From JBBIND01 sp037444075 (GTDB taxonomy: Bacteria > Acidobacteriota > Terriglobia > Bryobacterales > Bryobacteraceae): DNA of 30,013 bases. Below are positions 23,029 through 30,013 of this stretch, in pieces. Position 1 is the stretch's first letter. Each line of letters begins with the position of its first letter. The position numbers and the translations under genes are program-made. A model generated the notes under the pieces. That model ran no database searches. It was not told the origin of the DNA and saw only the letters and a program-made list of their open reading frames with translations. The stretch is taken from the NCBI GenBank assembly GCA_037444075.1, contig JBBIND010000053.1:1-30013 (forward strand). The letters run 5' to 3'.

Positions 23029-25281
23029 ATGAAGAAAATCCTGATTCGTGTACTCTTGGTAGTCCTTGTTTTGGGGGCCGCCTATGGCGGCTGGCGCCTG
23101 GTACAACAGATGCCGGAGCGCCAGCAGCAAACGCCTACCGCGGTGGTGCGCCAGGGCGATGTGGTTGTGCGCACCTTCGCCCGGGGTGAACTGCGCGCGG
23201 TGCGTTCCGTCACGCTGACGGCGCCGAACCTGTTCGGCACCGTGCAGGTGACGCAACTCGCGCCGCTGGGAAGTTTTGCCCGCGAGAAGGACCTGATCAT
23301 CGAGTTTGACGACGCCGAAGTGCTGTCGCGGGTCGAAGAGAGACAGCTCGAAATCGACCAGAACGACGAGCAGATCAAGAAAGCCGAAGCTGACCTGGCT
23401 ATCCGGAATAACCAGGACCAGGTGGACTTGCTCCGGGCGCGCTACTCGGTGCGGCGCGCGGAACTTGAAGTGAAGCGCAACGAGTTGATTTCGGCCATCG
23501 ACGCCAAACGCAACCTCCTCAACCTTGAAGAGGCGAGACGGCGGCTGACCAAGCTGGAAAGCGACATCAAGAGCCGCCTCGAACAGGCCCAGGCGGAACT
23601 GGCCGTTTTGCGGGAACGCCGCAACCGGTCAGTTTTGGAACTGAGGCGCGAAAGGCAGCGGCTCAGCCAGGTGAAGGTGTTGGCTCCGATGAGCGGCCTG
23701 GTGGCGGTAAGGCAGGCGCGCCCGACCTTCTTCTTCTCTGGAATGACGCTGCCGGACATCCGCGAGGGCGACCAATTACAGCCGGGCATTCCCGTGGCCG
23801 ACATTCTGGACATTTCGGAGCTGGAAGTGGTGGCTCGGGTCGGCGAACTGGACCGCGCCAACCTGGTGGAAGGGCAAGAGGTCGTGATCCGGCTGGACGC
23901 CATCTCCGAGCGCCGGCTGGTGGGCAAAATCAAGAGCCTCAGCGGCTCGGCCAGCGCCAACGTTTTTTCCAGCGATCCGGCCAAGAAGTTTGACGTCGTG
24001 TTCTCCATTGACATGCGCGAGTTGCTGAAAGCGCTCGGTGCAAAGCCGGAACAGATCGAGCGCATCATCGCTACCGCGGAACAGAACCGCAAGCGCGCGC
24101 CCGTGTCTGGCGCGTCTGGTTTGAACCCGGCAGCCTTGCTGGCTGGTCTGGGTGGCGCCGGAGGAATGGGCGCGATGGCCGCCATGGCCGGCGGAGGCGG
24201 GGGCATGAGCGCTCTCGCCGGAATGGCCGGCGGGGCCGGTGGCATGGGCGCCATGGCCGGGATGGCGGGCGGCGCTGGAGGCGGTGAAGGCGGCGCTCCC
24301 GGGGGGATGATCCGGTTTCGGATGGGTGGTGAAGGCGGTGGGGCGGGCGGTCCCGGCGGCATGCAGATTTCCGATGACATGCGCAAACAGATTCAAGCCG
24401 CCTTGGAGAAGGAACTGAAGGGCCGTAACATCCAAGACCTGTCGCAGGAAGAGCGGCAGCAGATCTTTGCCCGCATGCGCGAAAGCATGGGCGGCGCTCT
24501 CGGCGGGCAGGCTCGCCCGCGCGGAGAGGGTGCTCAACAGGCCGGCGGTGAAGGCCGGCAACGCGGAGAAGGTGGTCAACAGGCTGGAGCTGAAGGCCGG
24601 CAGCGTGGCGAGGGCGGTCCACCGGCGGGTGCCGGTGAAGGACGTCAGCGCGGCGAAGGCGGTCAACAGGCCGGTGCTGAAGGTCGTCAGCGTGGCGAGG
24701 GCGGTCAACAGGCTGGAACTGAAGGCCGGCAGCGCGGTGAAGGGGGCCAGCGCGGCGAAGGCGGTGAAAGGCGCCAGCGCGTCGAAATCACGGGTCCCGG
24801 AGGGCCGGGAGGGCCAGGTGGCCCCGGTGGTCCTGAAGGCAGGATTCCGGGCATGGGCGGAGGCTCGCAGTTTACGGAGAAGGAACTCGCTGAGGCCAAA
24901 CTTCCTCCTCCTCCGGAGCGCGAAAACCAACTCGATGTGCTGATACGTCCGGGTCTGCTCGCCGACGTCGAGATCATTGTGGAGAAGATTCCCGACGCCG
25001 TGCATATCCCCGCACAGGCGGTCTTCGAGAAAGATGGGAAACCAGTAGTTTACGTCCGCAACAAAGATAACCGCTTTGAGGAACGCCTCATCAAGCCGCT
25101 GAAGAGGAGCGAATCCACGATGGTGATCAGCGAGGGTCTCCAGGCGGGCGAAATCATCGCGCTTTCTGATCCGAACGCAAAGCCCGGCGATAAGAAGGGC
25201 GCACCTCAGGCTGCCCCCTCTGGCGGCGGCGGAGGCATGGGCGGCGGCGGAGGCATGGGCGGACCCCGCGGAGGTATGTAA
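23029..25281 (+). CDS. HlyD-family periplasmic adaptor 3, with a very large low-complexity insert
   Basis: This adaptor has 750 residues against about 430 for adaptor 2. Residues 1-360 are ordinary: membrane helix, lipoyl half (FARGELRAVRSVTLTAPN), coiled coil (about 100-210), VLAPMSGLVAV and beta-barrel. At about residue 362 a region of some 270 residues interrupts the membrane-proximal domain. It holds Gly/Ala/Met-rich sequence (375-444), a charged helical segment (about 445-486), five 14-15-residue GEGGQQAGAEGRQR-type repeats plus two short ones (499-584), and a collagen-like GPGGPGG stretch. The domain resumes near residue 630 and continues through IRPGLLADVEIIVE, and a Gly/Met-rich tail ends the protein. 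It is 39 bases after adaptor 2, and the permease follows after 3 bases. The adaptor role is clear; the insert's role is unknown. Confidence 0.88.
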   Translation: MKKILIRVLLVVLVLGAAYGGWRLVQQMPERQQQTPTAVVRQGDVVVRTFARGELRAVRSVTLTAPNLFGTVQVTQLAPLGSFAREKDLIIEFDDAEVLSRVEERQLEIDQNDEQIKKAEADLAIRNNQDQVDLLRARYSVRRAELEVKRNELISAIDAKRNLLNLEEARRRLTKLESDIKSRLEQAQAELAVLRERRNRSVLELRRERQRLSQVKVLAPMSGLVAVRQARPTFFFSGMTLPDIREGDQLQPGIPVADILDISELEVVARVGELDRANLVEGQEVVIRLDAISERRLVGKIKSLSGSASANVFSSDPAKKFDVVFSIDMRELLKALGAKPEQIERIIATAEQNRKRAPVSGASGLNPAALLAGLGGAGGMGAMAAMAGGGGGMSALAGMAGGAGGMGAMAGMAGGAGGGEGGAPGGMIRFRMGGEGGGAGGPGGMQISDDMRKQIQAALEKELKGRNIQDLSQEERQQIFARMRESMGGALGGQARPRGEGAQQAGGEGRQRGEGGQQAGAEGRQRGEGGPPAGAGEGRQRGEGGQQAGAEGRQRGEGGQQAGTEGRQRGEGGQRGEGGERRQRVEITGPGGPGGPGGPGGPEGRIPGMGGGSQFTEKELAEAKLPPPPERENQLDVLIRPGLLADVEIIVEKIPDAVHIPAQAVFEKDGKPVVYVRNKDNRFEERLIKPLKRSESTMVISEGLQAGEIIALSDPNAKPGDKKGAPQAAPSGGGGGMGGGGGMGGPRGGM
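24523..24780 (+). repeat. In-frame 42-bp tandem repeats in adaptor 3
   Basis: There are five units of 42, 42, 45, 42 and 42 bases (24523-24735) encoding variants of GEGGQQAGAEGRQR. They are followed by shortened units GEGGQR (24736-24753) and GEGGERRQR (24754-24780). All lengths are multiples of three, and the substitutions are mostly at variable sites, so the frame is maintained. Confidence 0.92.
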
Positions 25282-25284
25282 GGC

Positions 25285-26541
25285 ATGTTTTCTTTCTCTT
25301 CCTACCTGCCAGAACTTTACATGGGGCTGTCCAGCCTGTTGGTGCATAAGCTGCGCAGCCTGCTGACAATGCTCGGCATGATCTTCGGTGTCGGCGCGGT
25401 GGTGGCGATGCTGTCCATCACGGCCGGCGCGCAGAAGGAGATGATGAGCTACATCGACCTTCTGGGAGTCAACAACATCATCGTCGAGGCCAAGGAAGCT
25501 GTCGACCGTAACGAGCTTCAGGCGCGCCGGGCCATCTCGCCGGGGCTGACGTTCCGTGACTTCCGCGCCATCAGCGAAAACGTCCCGGGGATTGAAGCCC
25601 TGACTGCGCGGAAGCGTTTCAAGCCGCAGAAAGTGCTGCCAAAGACTTCGCAGGAAGCGCCGGTGTTGATCGGGGTCGAGCCGACCTATCTGACCATCCA
25701 AAGCTTGAAGATGGTCGAAGGCAGATTTTTCGACGACGCTGATAACCGCGAGTCAGCGCCCGTCTGCGTGCTCGGCGAGGCGGCCAAAGTTGCGCTGCTC
25801 GGCTATGAAAGCGCGGTGGGCAAGTACGTCAAGATCAACGATACGTGGCTTCAGGTTATCGGCGTTCTGGCCTCGCAAGCGGGTGCGGACACGGAAATCG
25901 AAGGGCTGGAAGTGGTCAACCGGAACAACCTGGTGATCGCGCCCTTGAACACGGTGATGCGGCGTTTCGAGGATAACAACAGCTACTTGAAGGATGAAAT
26001 CGACGGGATTTACATCCGCGTAGCTCAGGGCACGGACTCCATCGAGACGGCGGCCGTGGTCAACGCCATCCTGACCTCTACACACCAGGACGCGGGCGAC
26101 TTTACGGTAACTGTCCCGGCCGGACTGCTGGAGCAACGCCGCCGCACTCAGTTCATCTTCAACATCGTCATGATTTGTATCGCCGGCATCTCCCTGCTGG
26201 TGGGCGGCATCGGCATCATGAACATCATGCTTGCCACGGTGCTGGAGCGCACCCGGGAAATCGGCATCCGGCGAGCGATTGGCGCGCGCCAGGCCGATAT
26301 CGTCAGGCAGTTTCTGACCGAGGCCGTGATGATTTCGATTGTCGGCGGTTTGATTGGCATTGCCTTCGGCTTCACGCTTTCCAGGATCATCGCCACGGCC
26401 GCCGGTTGGTCCACGGTTGTCACCACGGCTTCCATCGCCGTGGCTTTTGGCGTCTCCGTCGGCATCGGCTTGCTGTTCGGGATCTATCCCGCCGTGCAGG
26501 CCGCCAAACTCGATCCCATCGAGGCGATCCGTTACGAGTAA
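25285..26541 (+). CDS. MacB/FtsX-type ABC transporter permease
   Basis: This 418-residue inner-membrane protein has a first helix around residues 22-44 (SLLTMLGMIFGVGAVVAMLS), a MacB-type periplasmic domain (about 45-280), and three C-terminal helices of the FtsX domain (about 287-312, 338-362, 375-402). The signatures GGIGIMNIMLATVLERTREI and RRAIGARQADI are the family's cytoplasmic coupling region. It ends in the typical AAKLDPIEAIRYE. It lacks the N-terminal ATPase of full MacB and no separate ATPase gene is in the operon, so the energy-providing subunit must be encoded elsewhere. ATG 25285 is 3 bases after the adaptor 3 stop, with GGAGG upstream. Confidence 0.92.
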   Translation: MFSFSSYLPELYMGLSSLLVHKLRSLLTMLGMIFGVGAVVAMLSITAGAQKEMMSYIDLLGVNNIIVEAKEAVDRNELQARRAISPGLTFRDFRAISENVPGIEALTARKRFKPQKVLPKTSQEAPVLIGVEPTYLTIQSLKMVEGRFFDDADNRESAPVCVLGEAAKVALLGYESAVGKYVKINDTWLQVIGVLASQAGADTEIEGLEVVNRNNLVIAPLNTVMRRFEDNNSYLKDEIDGIYIRVAQGTDSIETAAVVNAILTSTHQDAGDFTVTVPAGLLEQRRRTQFIFNIVMICIAGISLLVGGIGIMNIMLATVLERTREIGIRRAIGARQADIVRQFLTEAVMISIVGGLIGIAFGFTLSRIIATAAGWSTVVTTASIAVAFGVSVGIGLLFGIYPAVQAAKLDPIEAIRYE

Positions 26542-26554
26542 CGATAACAAGACA

Positions 26555-28216
26555 ATGAGATTTCAATCGATTCTTACAGGGCTTCTTTGCGCGGCGTCCC
26601 TGGGGGCCCAGGAGTTCATCAGCGCGCCTCGTTTTCCGAGCCCGGAGTATTTCCGCCAGGTGTTCAGCACCTCCGAACCCCGGGCTGAACTGCAGGCCCC
26701 GGCGCGCCTTCAGGACTTTGTGGTGGACGGCAAGCTGGAGTTGTCTTTGCGCGGCTACCTGGAGCTGGTGCTGGCCAACAACACGGAAATTGCCATCCAG
26801 AAACTGTCGATCGAGACGCAGAAGAACGCCATCATGCGCGCCTTCGCGCCCTTTGATCCGGCTGTGGTGACCAGTTTCCGAGCCACGCGCACTACCACTC
26901 CATCCACGGATGCGCTGGCGGGCGCCGCGACCGTGCAGCAACTGGCGCAGCCGCTCAGCTTCAGTTATCAGCAGACCTTGGAGACTGGCACCCAATACAA
27001 CGTAGGCTTCAGCGGAACCCGCACCTCCACCAACAACGCGTTTGCCACGTTCAACCCTGCGCTCAGCGCCAACATGAACTTCAGTTTCACGCAGCCGCTG
27101 TTGCGCAACCGGGGAGCGTACGTGAACCGGATCCCCATCATGGTGGCTCGCAGCCGGCTGCGCGGCGGCCACTACACCATGCAGGACCAGGTGATGCGCC
27201 TGCTGGCCACTGCGGAGAACGCTTACTGGGCCGTCGTCGAATCCCGTGAAAGCTTGCGCGTGCAGGAAGAAGCGCTGGAACTAGCCCGGAAGCTGTTGGA
27301 GCGCGCGCAGCGGGAACTTGAACTGGGCGCGACATCGCGCCTGGATATTTACAGACCGCAGCAGAACTACGCAAACCAGGAAATCTCCGTCACCCAAGCC
27401 CGGTATCGCCTCGCTCAAGTCGAAGACGCCCTGCGCCGGCAGATGGGGGCGGATCTGGACCCGGACGCACGCCGGTACCCCCTCCTGCTTACGGAGCCCG
27501 TCCTGCCCCCCGAGGATGACAGGCCGCTGGATGCGGAGGGAATGCTGGGAAGCGCATTCCAGCACCGCAACGATCTCAGAGCAATGCTCCAGAACCTCGA
27601 CATCGACGACCTGAATCACAGAAGTGCCCAGAACAACCTGAGACCGGACCTCTCCTTCACCGGCACTTACACCTCCACGGGCCGTGGCGGGCCTTTCCTC
27701 CAGCGGACCAACATCTTTGCGGGAGACGGCACGCGGAACACCGTCACCAGCATTGTCGCGGGCGGTCTTTCGGATGCCGTGAATCAGGTGTTCAATTTCA
27801 ACTATCCGATCTACGGCTTTACGCTGAGCCTCCGGTTGCCCATCCGTGACCGCCGGGCCTCCGCCGACCTGGCGGATGCCGTCGTGAACAAGCGCCTGAA
27901 CATGTTGCGGGCGCGCAACCTCGAGCAGACCATCCGTCTGGAGGTTCTCAACGCGGTCAACCAGGTGGAGAGCAGCAAAGCCAGCGTCAGGCAAGCCAAG
28001 GTGGCGCTGGAGTTCGCCGAGAAGAGTGTTGAAGCTGAGCAGATGAAGTACGATCTCGGCGTCACCACAATCTTCTTCCTGTTGGATGCCCAGAACGTGC
28101 TCACGCGCGCCCAGGCTGACCTGGTGACGCAGTCTTCGGCTTACCGGCGCAACCTCACCAACCTGCTTCGGGTTACCGGGCAACTGCTGAACGAAAGAGG
28201 CGTGGTGGTAGAATAG
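26555..28216 (+). CDS. TolC-family outer membrane efflux channel
   Basis: This 553-residue protein has a signal peptide (MRFQSILTGLLCAASLGAQ) and two outer-membrane-efflux (OEP) repeats of long helices and beta-strands. They are recognisable in LSLRGYLELVLANNTEI, NMNFSFTQPLLRNRG, GATSRLDIYRPQQNYA and the C-terminal repeat VKYDLG-like segment (MKYDLGVTTIFFLLDAQN). It forms the trimeric exit duct docking to the adaptors. The frame is open further upstream to 26354, but that part overlaps the permease gene in another frame. ATG 26555, directly followed by a signal peptide and 13 bases after the permease stop, is the real start. No clear ribosome site is visible, so translation is probably coupled. 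Confidence 0.92.
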   Translation: MRFQSILTGLLCAASLGAQEFISAPRFPSPEYFRQVFSTSEPRAELQAPARLQDFVVDGKLELSLRGYLELVLANNTEIAIQKLSIETQKNAIMRAFAPFDPAVVTSFRATRTTTPSTDALAGAATVQQLAQPLSFSYQQTLETGTQYNVGFSGTRTSTNNAFATFNPALSANMNFSFTQPLLRNRGAYVNRIPIMVARSRLRGGHYTMQDQVMRLLATAENAYWAVVESRESLRVQEEALELARKLLERAQRELELGATSRLDIYRPQQNYANQEISVTQARYRLAQVEDALRRQMGADLDPDARRYPLLLTEPVLPPEDDRPLDAEGMLGSAFQHRNDLRAMLQNLDIDDLNHRSAQNNLRPDLSFTGTYTSTGRGGPFLQRTNIFAGDGTRNTVTSIVAGGLSDAVNQVFNFNYPIYGFTLSLRLPIRDRRASADLADAVVNKRLNMLRARNLEQTIRLEVLNAVNQVESSKASVRQAKVALEFAEKSVEAEQMKYDLGVTTIFFLLDAQNVLTRAQADLVTQSSAYRRNLTNLLRVTGQLLNERGVVVE

Positions 28217-28221
28217 GCCCG

Positions 28222-30013
28222 GTGGGCCGCATCCGGATACTCCCTGACGCCGTAGCCAACCAGATCGCCGCCGGGGAGGTGGTTGAGCGCCCCGCTTCGA
28301 TCGTCAAGGAACTGCTCGAGAACTCCCTGGACGCCGGAGGTTCTGACCTCCGTATCGATGTCGAGACAGGTGGACGGCGCTTGGTGCGCGTGTCCGATGA
28401 CGGCTGGGGCATGTTGCGCGACGATGCGCTGCTGGCCTTCGAGCGCCACGCAACCAGCAAGCTGAGCCAGGCCTCAGACCTGTTTGCCGTCTCCACGCTG
28501 GGCTTCCGAGGAGAGGCGCTGCCGTCCATCGCCGCCGTCAGCCGTCTCGTGCTGGAGACACGCTCAGCCGAGGAAACCACGGGGACACGAATCGAAATCG
28601 CCGGCGGCAAACTCCTGAAGTGCGAAGAAGCCGCCCTGGCCCAGGGCACCACGGTCACGGTCCGGGACCTCTTCTACAACCTGCCTGCCCGCCGCAAATT
28701 CCTCCGCACGGAACAAACGGAACTGGCGCATATCGCCGCCCAGGTGACCCATTACAGCCTGGCTCATCCTGACAAGAGCTTCCGCTTGCGGCATGGGTCG
28801 AGCAGCCTGCTGGACGTCGCCCCGGTGACTGCGCTCGGCGAGCGCGTGTTTCAAGTGTTCGGCAAGCAGGTGCTGAGCTCGCTCATTGAACTGACGCCGA
28901 ATGAGCGTGTTCTGGAGCCACGCGGTGGCGCATCGCAGGAGCAGGCTCAGGAGGCAGGCGCGCTTTACAGGCTGACAGGCTATATCTCCGGACCGCAGTA
29001 CCAGAAGCGCAACCGCGATTCCATCCACCTGTTCGTCAACGGGCGAGTCATCCGCGACCGGTTGCTGCTCCGCGCCATTTCCGCGGGCTACCAGAACCTG
29101 ATGCCCGCCGCGTGTTTCCCCTTTGTCCTGCTGTTCCTGGAATGCGACCCGGCTGAGGTGGACGTGAACGTGCATCCCAGCAAGACGGAAGTGAGGTTCC
29201 GGCACGCGGGCTTCGTCCACGACTTCGTCCGCGATTCCATCCGCCGTGATCTGATCGCCTCGCGGCCCGCGCCTTCCCTGCCTCCTTCTGCATTCGGCCA
29301 GCCCGTTGCTGACCTTCCGTACTCCGAGTTTACTCGGCAGGAGGAGGAGTACCGCCTGGCCGAGACCTTCCAGACGGAGCTGCCTCGCGGTCCTGTCCCG
29401 GAGGTGGAACTGCACCAGGCGCGCGCCACGCCACCTCGTGCGGACTGGCGTCCGTCCCCCGAAAGTGCGCCTGCCGCTGCCCCGGCGGGAGCGTTCCGGC
29501 TGAAGATCCCGGATACGCACGCCGGTTTTCCCGGATACCTTCCCGCCCAAGCGCCGCCATCGCTGATATCCCTGGCGAGTTTGCGGCCCATCGGCCAACT
29601 TCACTCGAGCTTCATCGTTGCCGCCGGTGACGACGGTCTGTGGATCATCGACCAGCACGTGGCGCACGAGCGGATCCTCTTCGAACAGTTTCTGCACCAG
29701 CGTGCTGCCGGGTGCGTCGAGCGTCAGCAACTGCTGCTCCCTCTGGTGATCGAACTGACCCCGGCGCAGCAGGCGGACTTCGAGCGTATCTCGGGGGAAT
29801 TGACCGCTTCGGGTTTTGATGTAGAACCATTCGGCGGCCGCACCATCGCGGTCAAGGCGGCGCCCGCCGCCGTCAGCCTGGCCGAAGTAGAGAAGCTGAT
29901 CCTTGAGGTGCTGGAGATAGGGGAGTCCGCGCTGCGCGAATTCTCTCCGGAGGATCTCCGCCGCGCAGTGGCCGCGTCCGTTGCCTGCCGCGCCGCCATC
30001 AAGATTAATACGC
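28222..30013 (+). CDS. mutL: DNA mismatch repair protein MutL (3' end outside window)
   Basis: MutL couples mismatch recognition by MutS to strand removal. The N-terminal GHKL ATPase is complete: IRILPDAVANQIAAGEVVER, Glu30 and Asn34 in KELLENSLDAG, DDGWGM and GFRGEALPSIAAVS. A Pro/Ala-rich linker spans about residues 345-440. The C-terminal domain contains DQHVAHERILFE from Asp477. This is the endonuclease motif DQHA-X2-E-X4-E with Val in place of Ala, so the protein probably nicks DNA like most non-enteric MutL. 597 codons are present before the window ends, with no in-frame stop. The start is GTG at 28222, five bases after the tolC-like stop, with no strong ribosome site. Linkage to an efflux operon is probably incidental. 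Confidence 0.95.
   Translation, partial: MGRIRILPDAVANQIAAGEVVERPASIVKELLENSLDAGGSDLRIDVETGGRRLVRVSDDGWGMLRDDALLAFERHATSKLSQASDLFAVSTLGFRGEALPSIAAVSRLVLETRSAEETTGTRIEIAGGKLLKCEEAALAQGTTVTVRDLFYNLPARRKFLRTEQTELAHIAAQVTHYSLAHPDKSFRLRHGSSSLLDVAPVTALGERVFQVFGKQVLSSLIELTPNERVLEPRGGASQEQAQEAGALYRLTGYISGPQYQKRNRDSIHLFVNGRVIRDRLLLRAISAGYQNLMPAACFPFVLLFLECDPAEVDVNVHPSKTEVRFRHAGFVHDFVRDSIRRDLIASRPAPSLPPSAFGQPVADLPYSEFTRQEEEYRLAETFQTELPRGPVPEVELHQARATPPRADWRPSPESAPAAAPAGAFRLKIPDTHAGFPGYLPAQAPPSLISLASLRPIGQLHSSFIVAAGDDGLWIIDQHVAHERILFEQFLHQRAAGCVERQQLLLPLVIELTPAQQADFERISGELTASGFDVEPFGGRTIAVKAAPAAVSLAEVEKLILEVLEIGESALREFSPEDLRRAVAASVACRAAIKINT

Noticed and set aside
21304..23256. Long minus-strand open frame (650 codons) opposite adaptors 1 and 2
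   Set aside because: It spans two real plus-strand genes and the gap between them and shows no recognisable domain.
24523..24780. CRISPR array
   Set aside because: The repeats are contiguous, without spacers, coding and in-frame.
24467..24943. Plus-strand repeat-bearing frame (158 codons) in another phase
   Set aside because: It is the same 42-bp repeat read in a different frame inside adaptor 3.
23776..25701. Long minus-strand open frame (641 codons) opposite adaptor 3 and the permease
   Set aside because: Low-complexity antisense of the glycine-rich insert; no ribosome site or motif.
26354..26554. 67-codon N-terminal extension of the TolC-like protein
   Set aside because: It overlaps the permease C-terminus in another frame, and a proper signal peptide starts at ATG 26555.

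Overview
This is a GC-rich bacterial chromosome segment, densely coded and without plasmid, phage or transposase genes. A 39-base run of N at 20443-20481 shows it is a draft or metagenome assembly. The gene mix (Tat-exported molybdenum hydroxylase and LarA-like protein, alginate-type porin, metX-metW pair, HlyD/permease/TolC cluster with glycine-rich adaptors) fits Acidobacteriota, perhaps the Bryobacterales/Solibacter group. That placement is an inference from gene content and style, not from a marker-gene search.

Left part (1-5516): a ferredoxin-NADP reductase alpha (NfnA/SudB-like) subunit, then two overlapping genes that together make up a large acyl-CoA dehydratase activase of the DUF2229 type. 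These are flavin and Fe-S electron-transfer proteins, and no dehydratase or reductase substrate enzyme is visible beside them. A convergent, probably truncated gene (5526-6278) follows.

6335-10315: a compact operon for a three-subunit molybdenum hydroxylase resembling the periplasmic aldehyde oxidoreductase PaoABC (2Fe-2S Tat subunit, Mo subunit, FAD subunit). It ends in an unrecognised 72-residue cysteine-containing protein and a strong intrinsic terminator at 10331-10372.

10373-17996: unrelated single genes. These are a GT-C type membrane glycosyltransferase with a discoidin-like tail, a zinc-type uroporphyrinogen-decarboxylase-family methyltransferase-like protein, a seven-iron-type ferredoxin, a Tat-exported LarA/DUF2088 protein with a small neighbour, and an alginate-export-type outer-membrane porin preceded by a possible 15-codon leader frame.

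17997-19735: metX and metW, overlapping by 4 bases on the minus strand (methionine biosynthesis).

19921-28216: a tightly spaced plus-strand operon with three consecutive HlyD-type periplasmic adaptors, a MacB/FtsX-type permease and a TolC-type outer-membrane channel. Two adaptors carry very large low-complexity inserts inside their folded domains, and no ATPase gene is present. mutL starts 5 bases after the tolC-like stop and runs off the window end. This operon is the most unusual system in the window.
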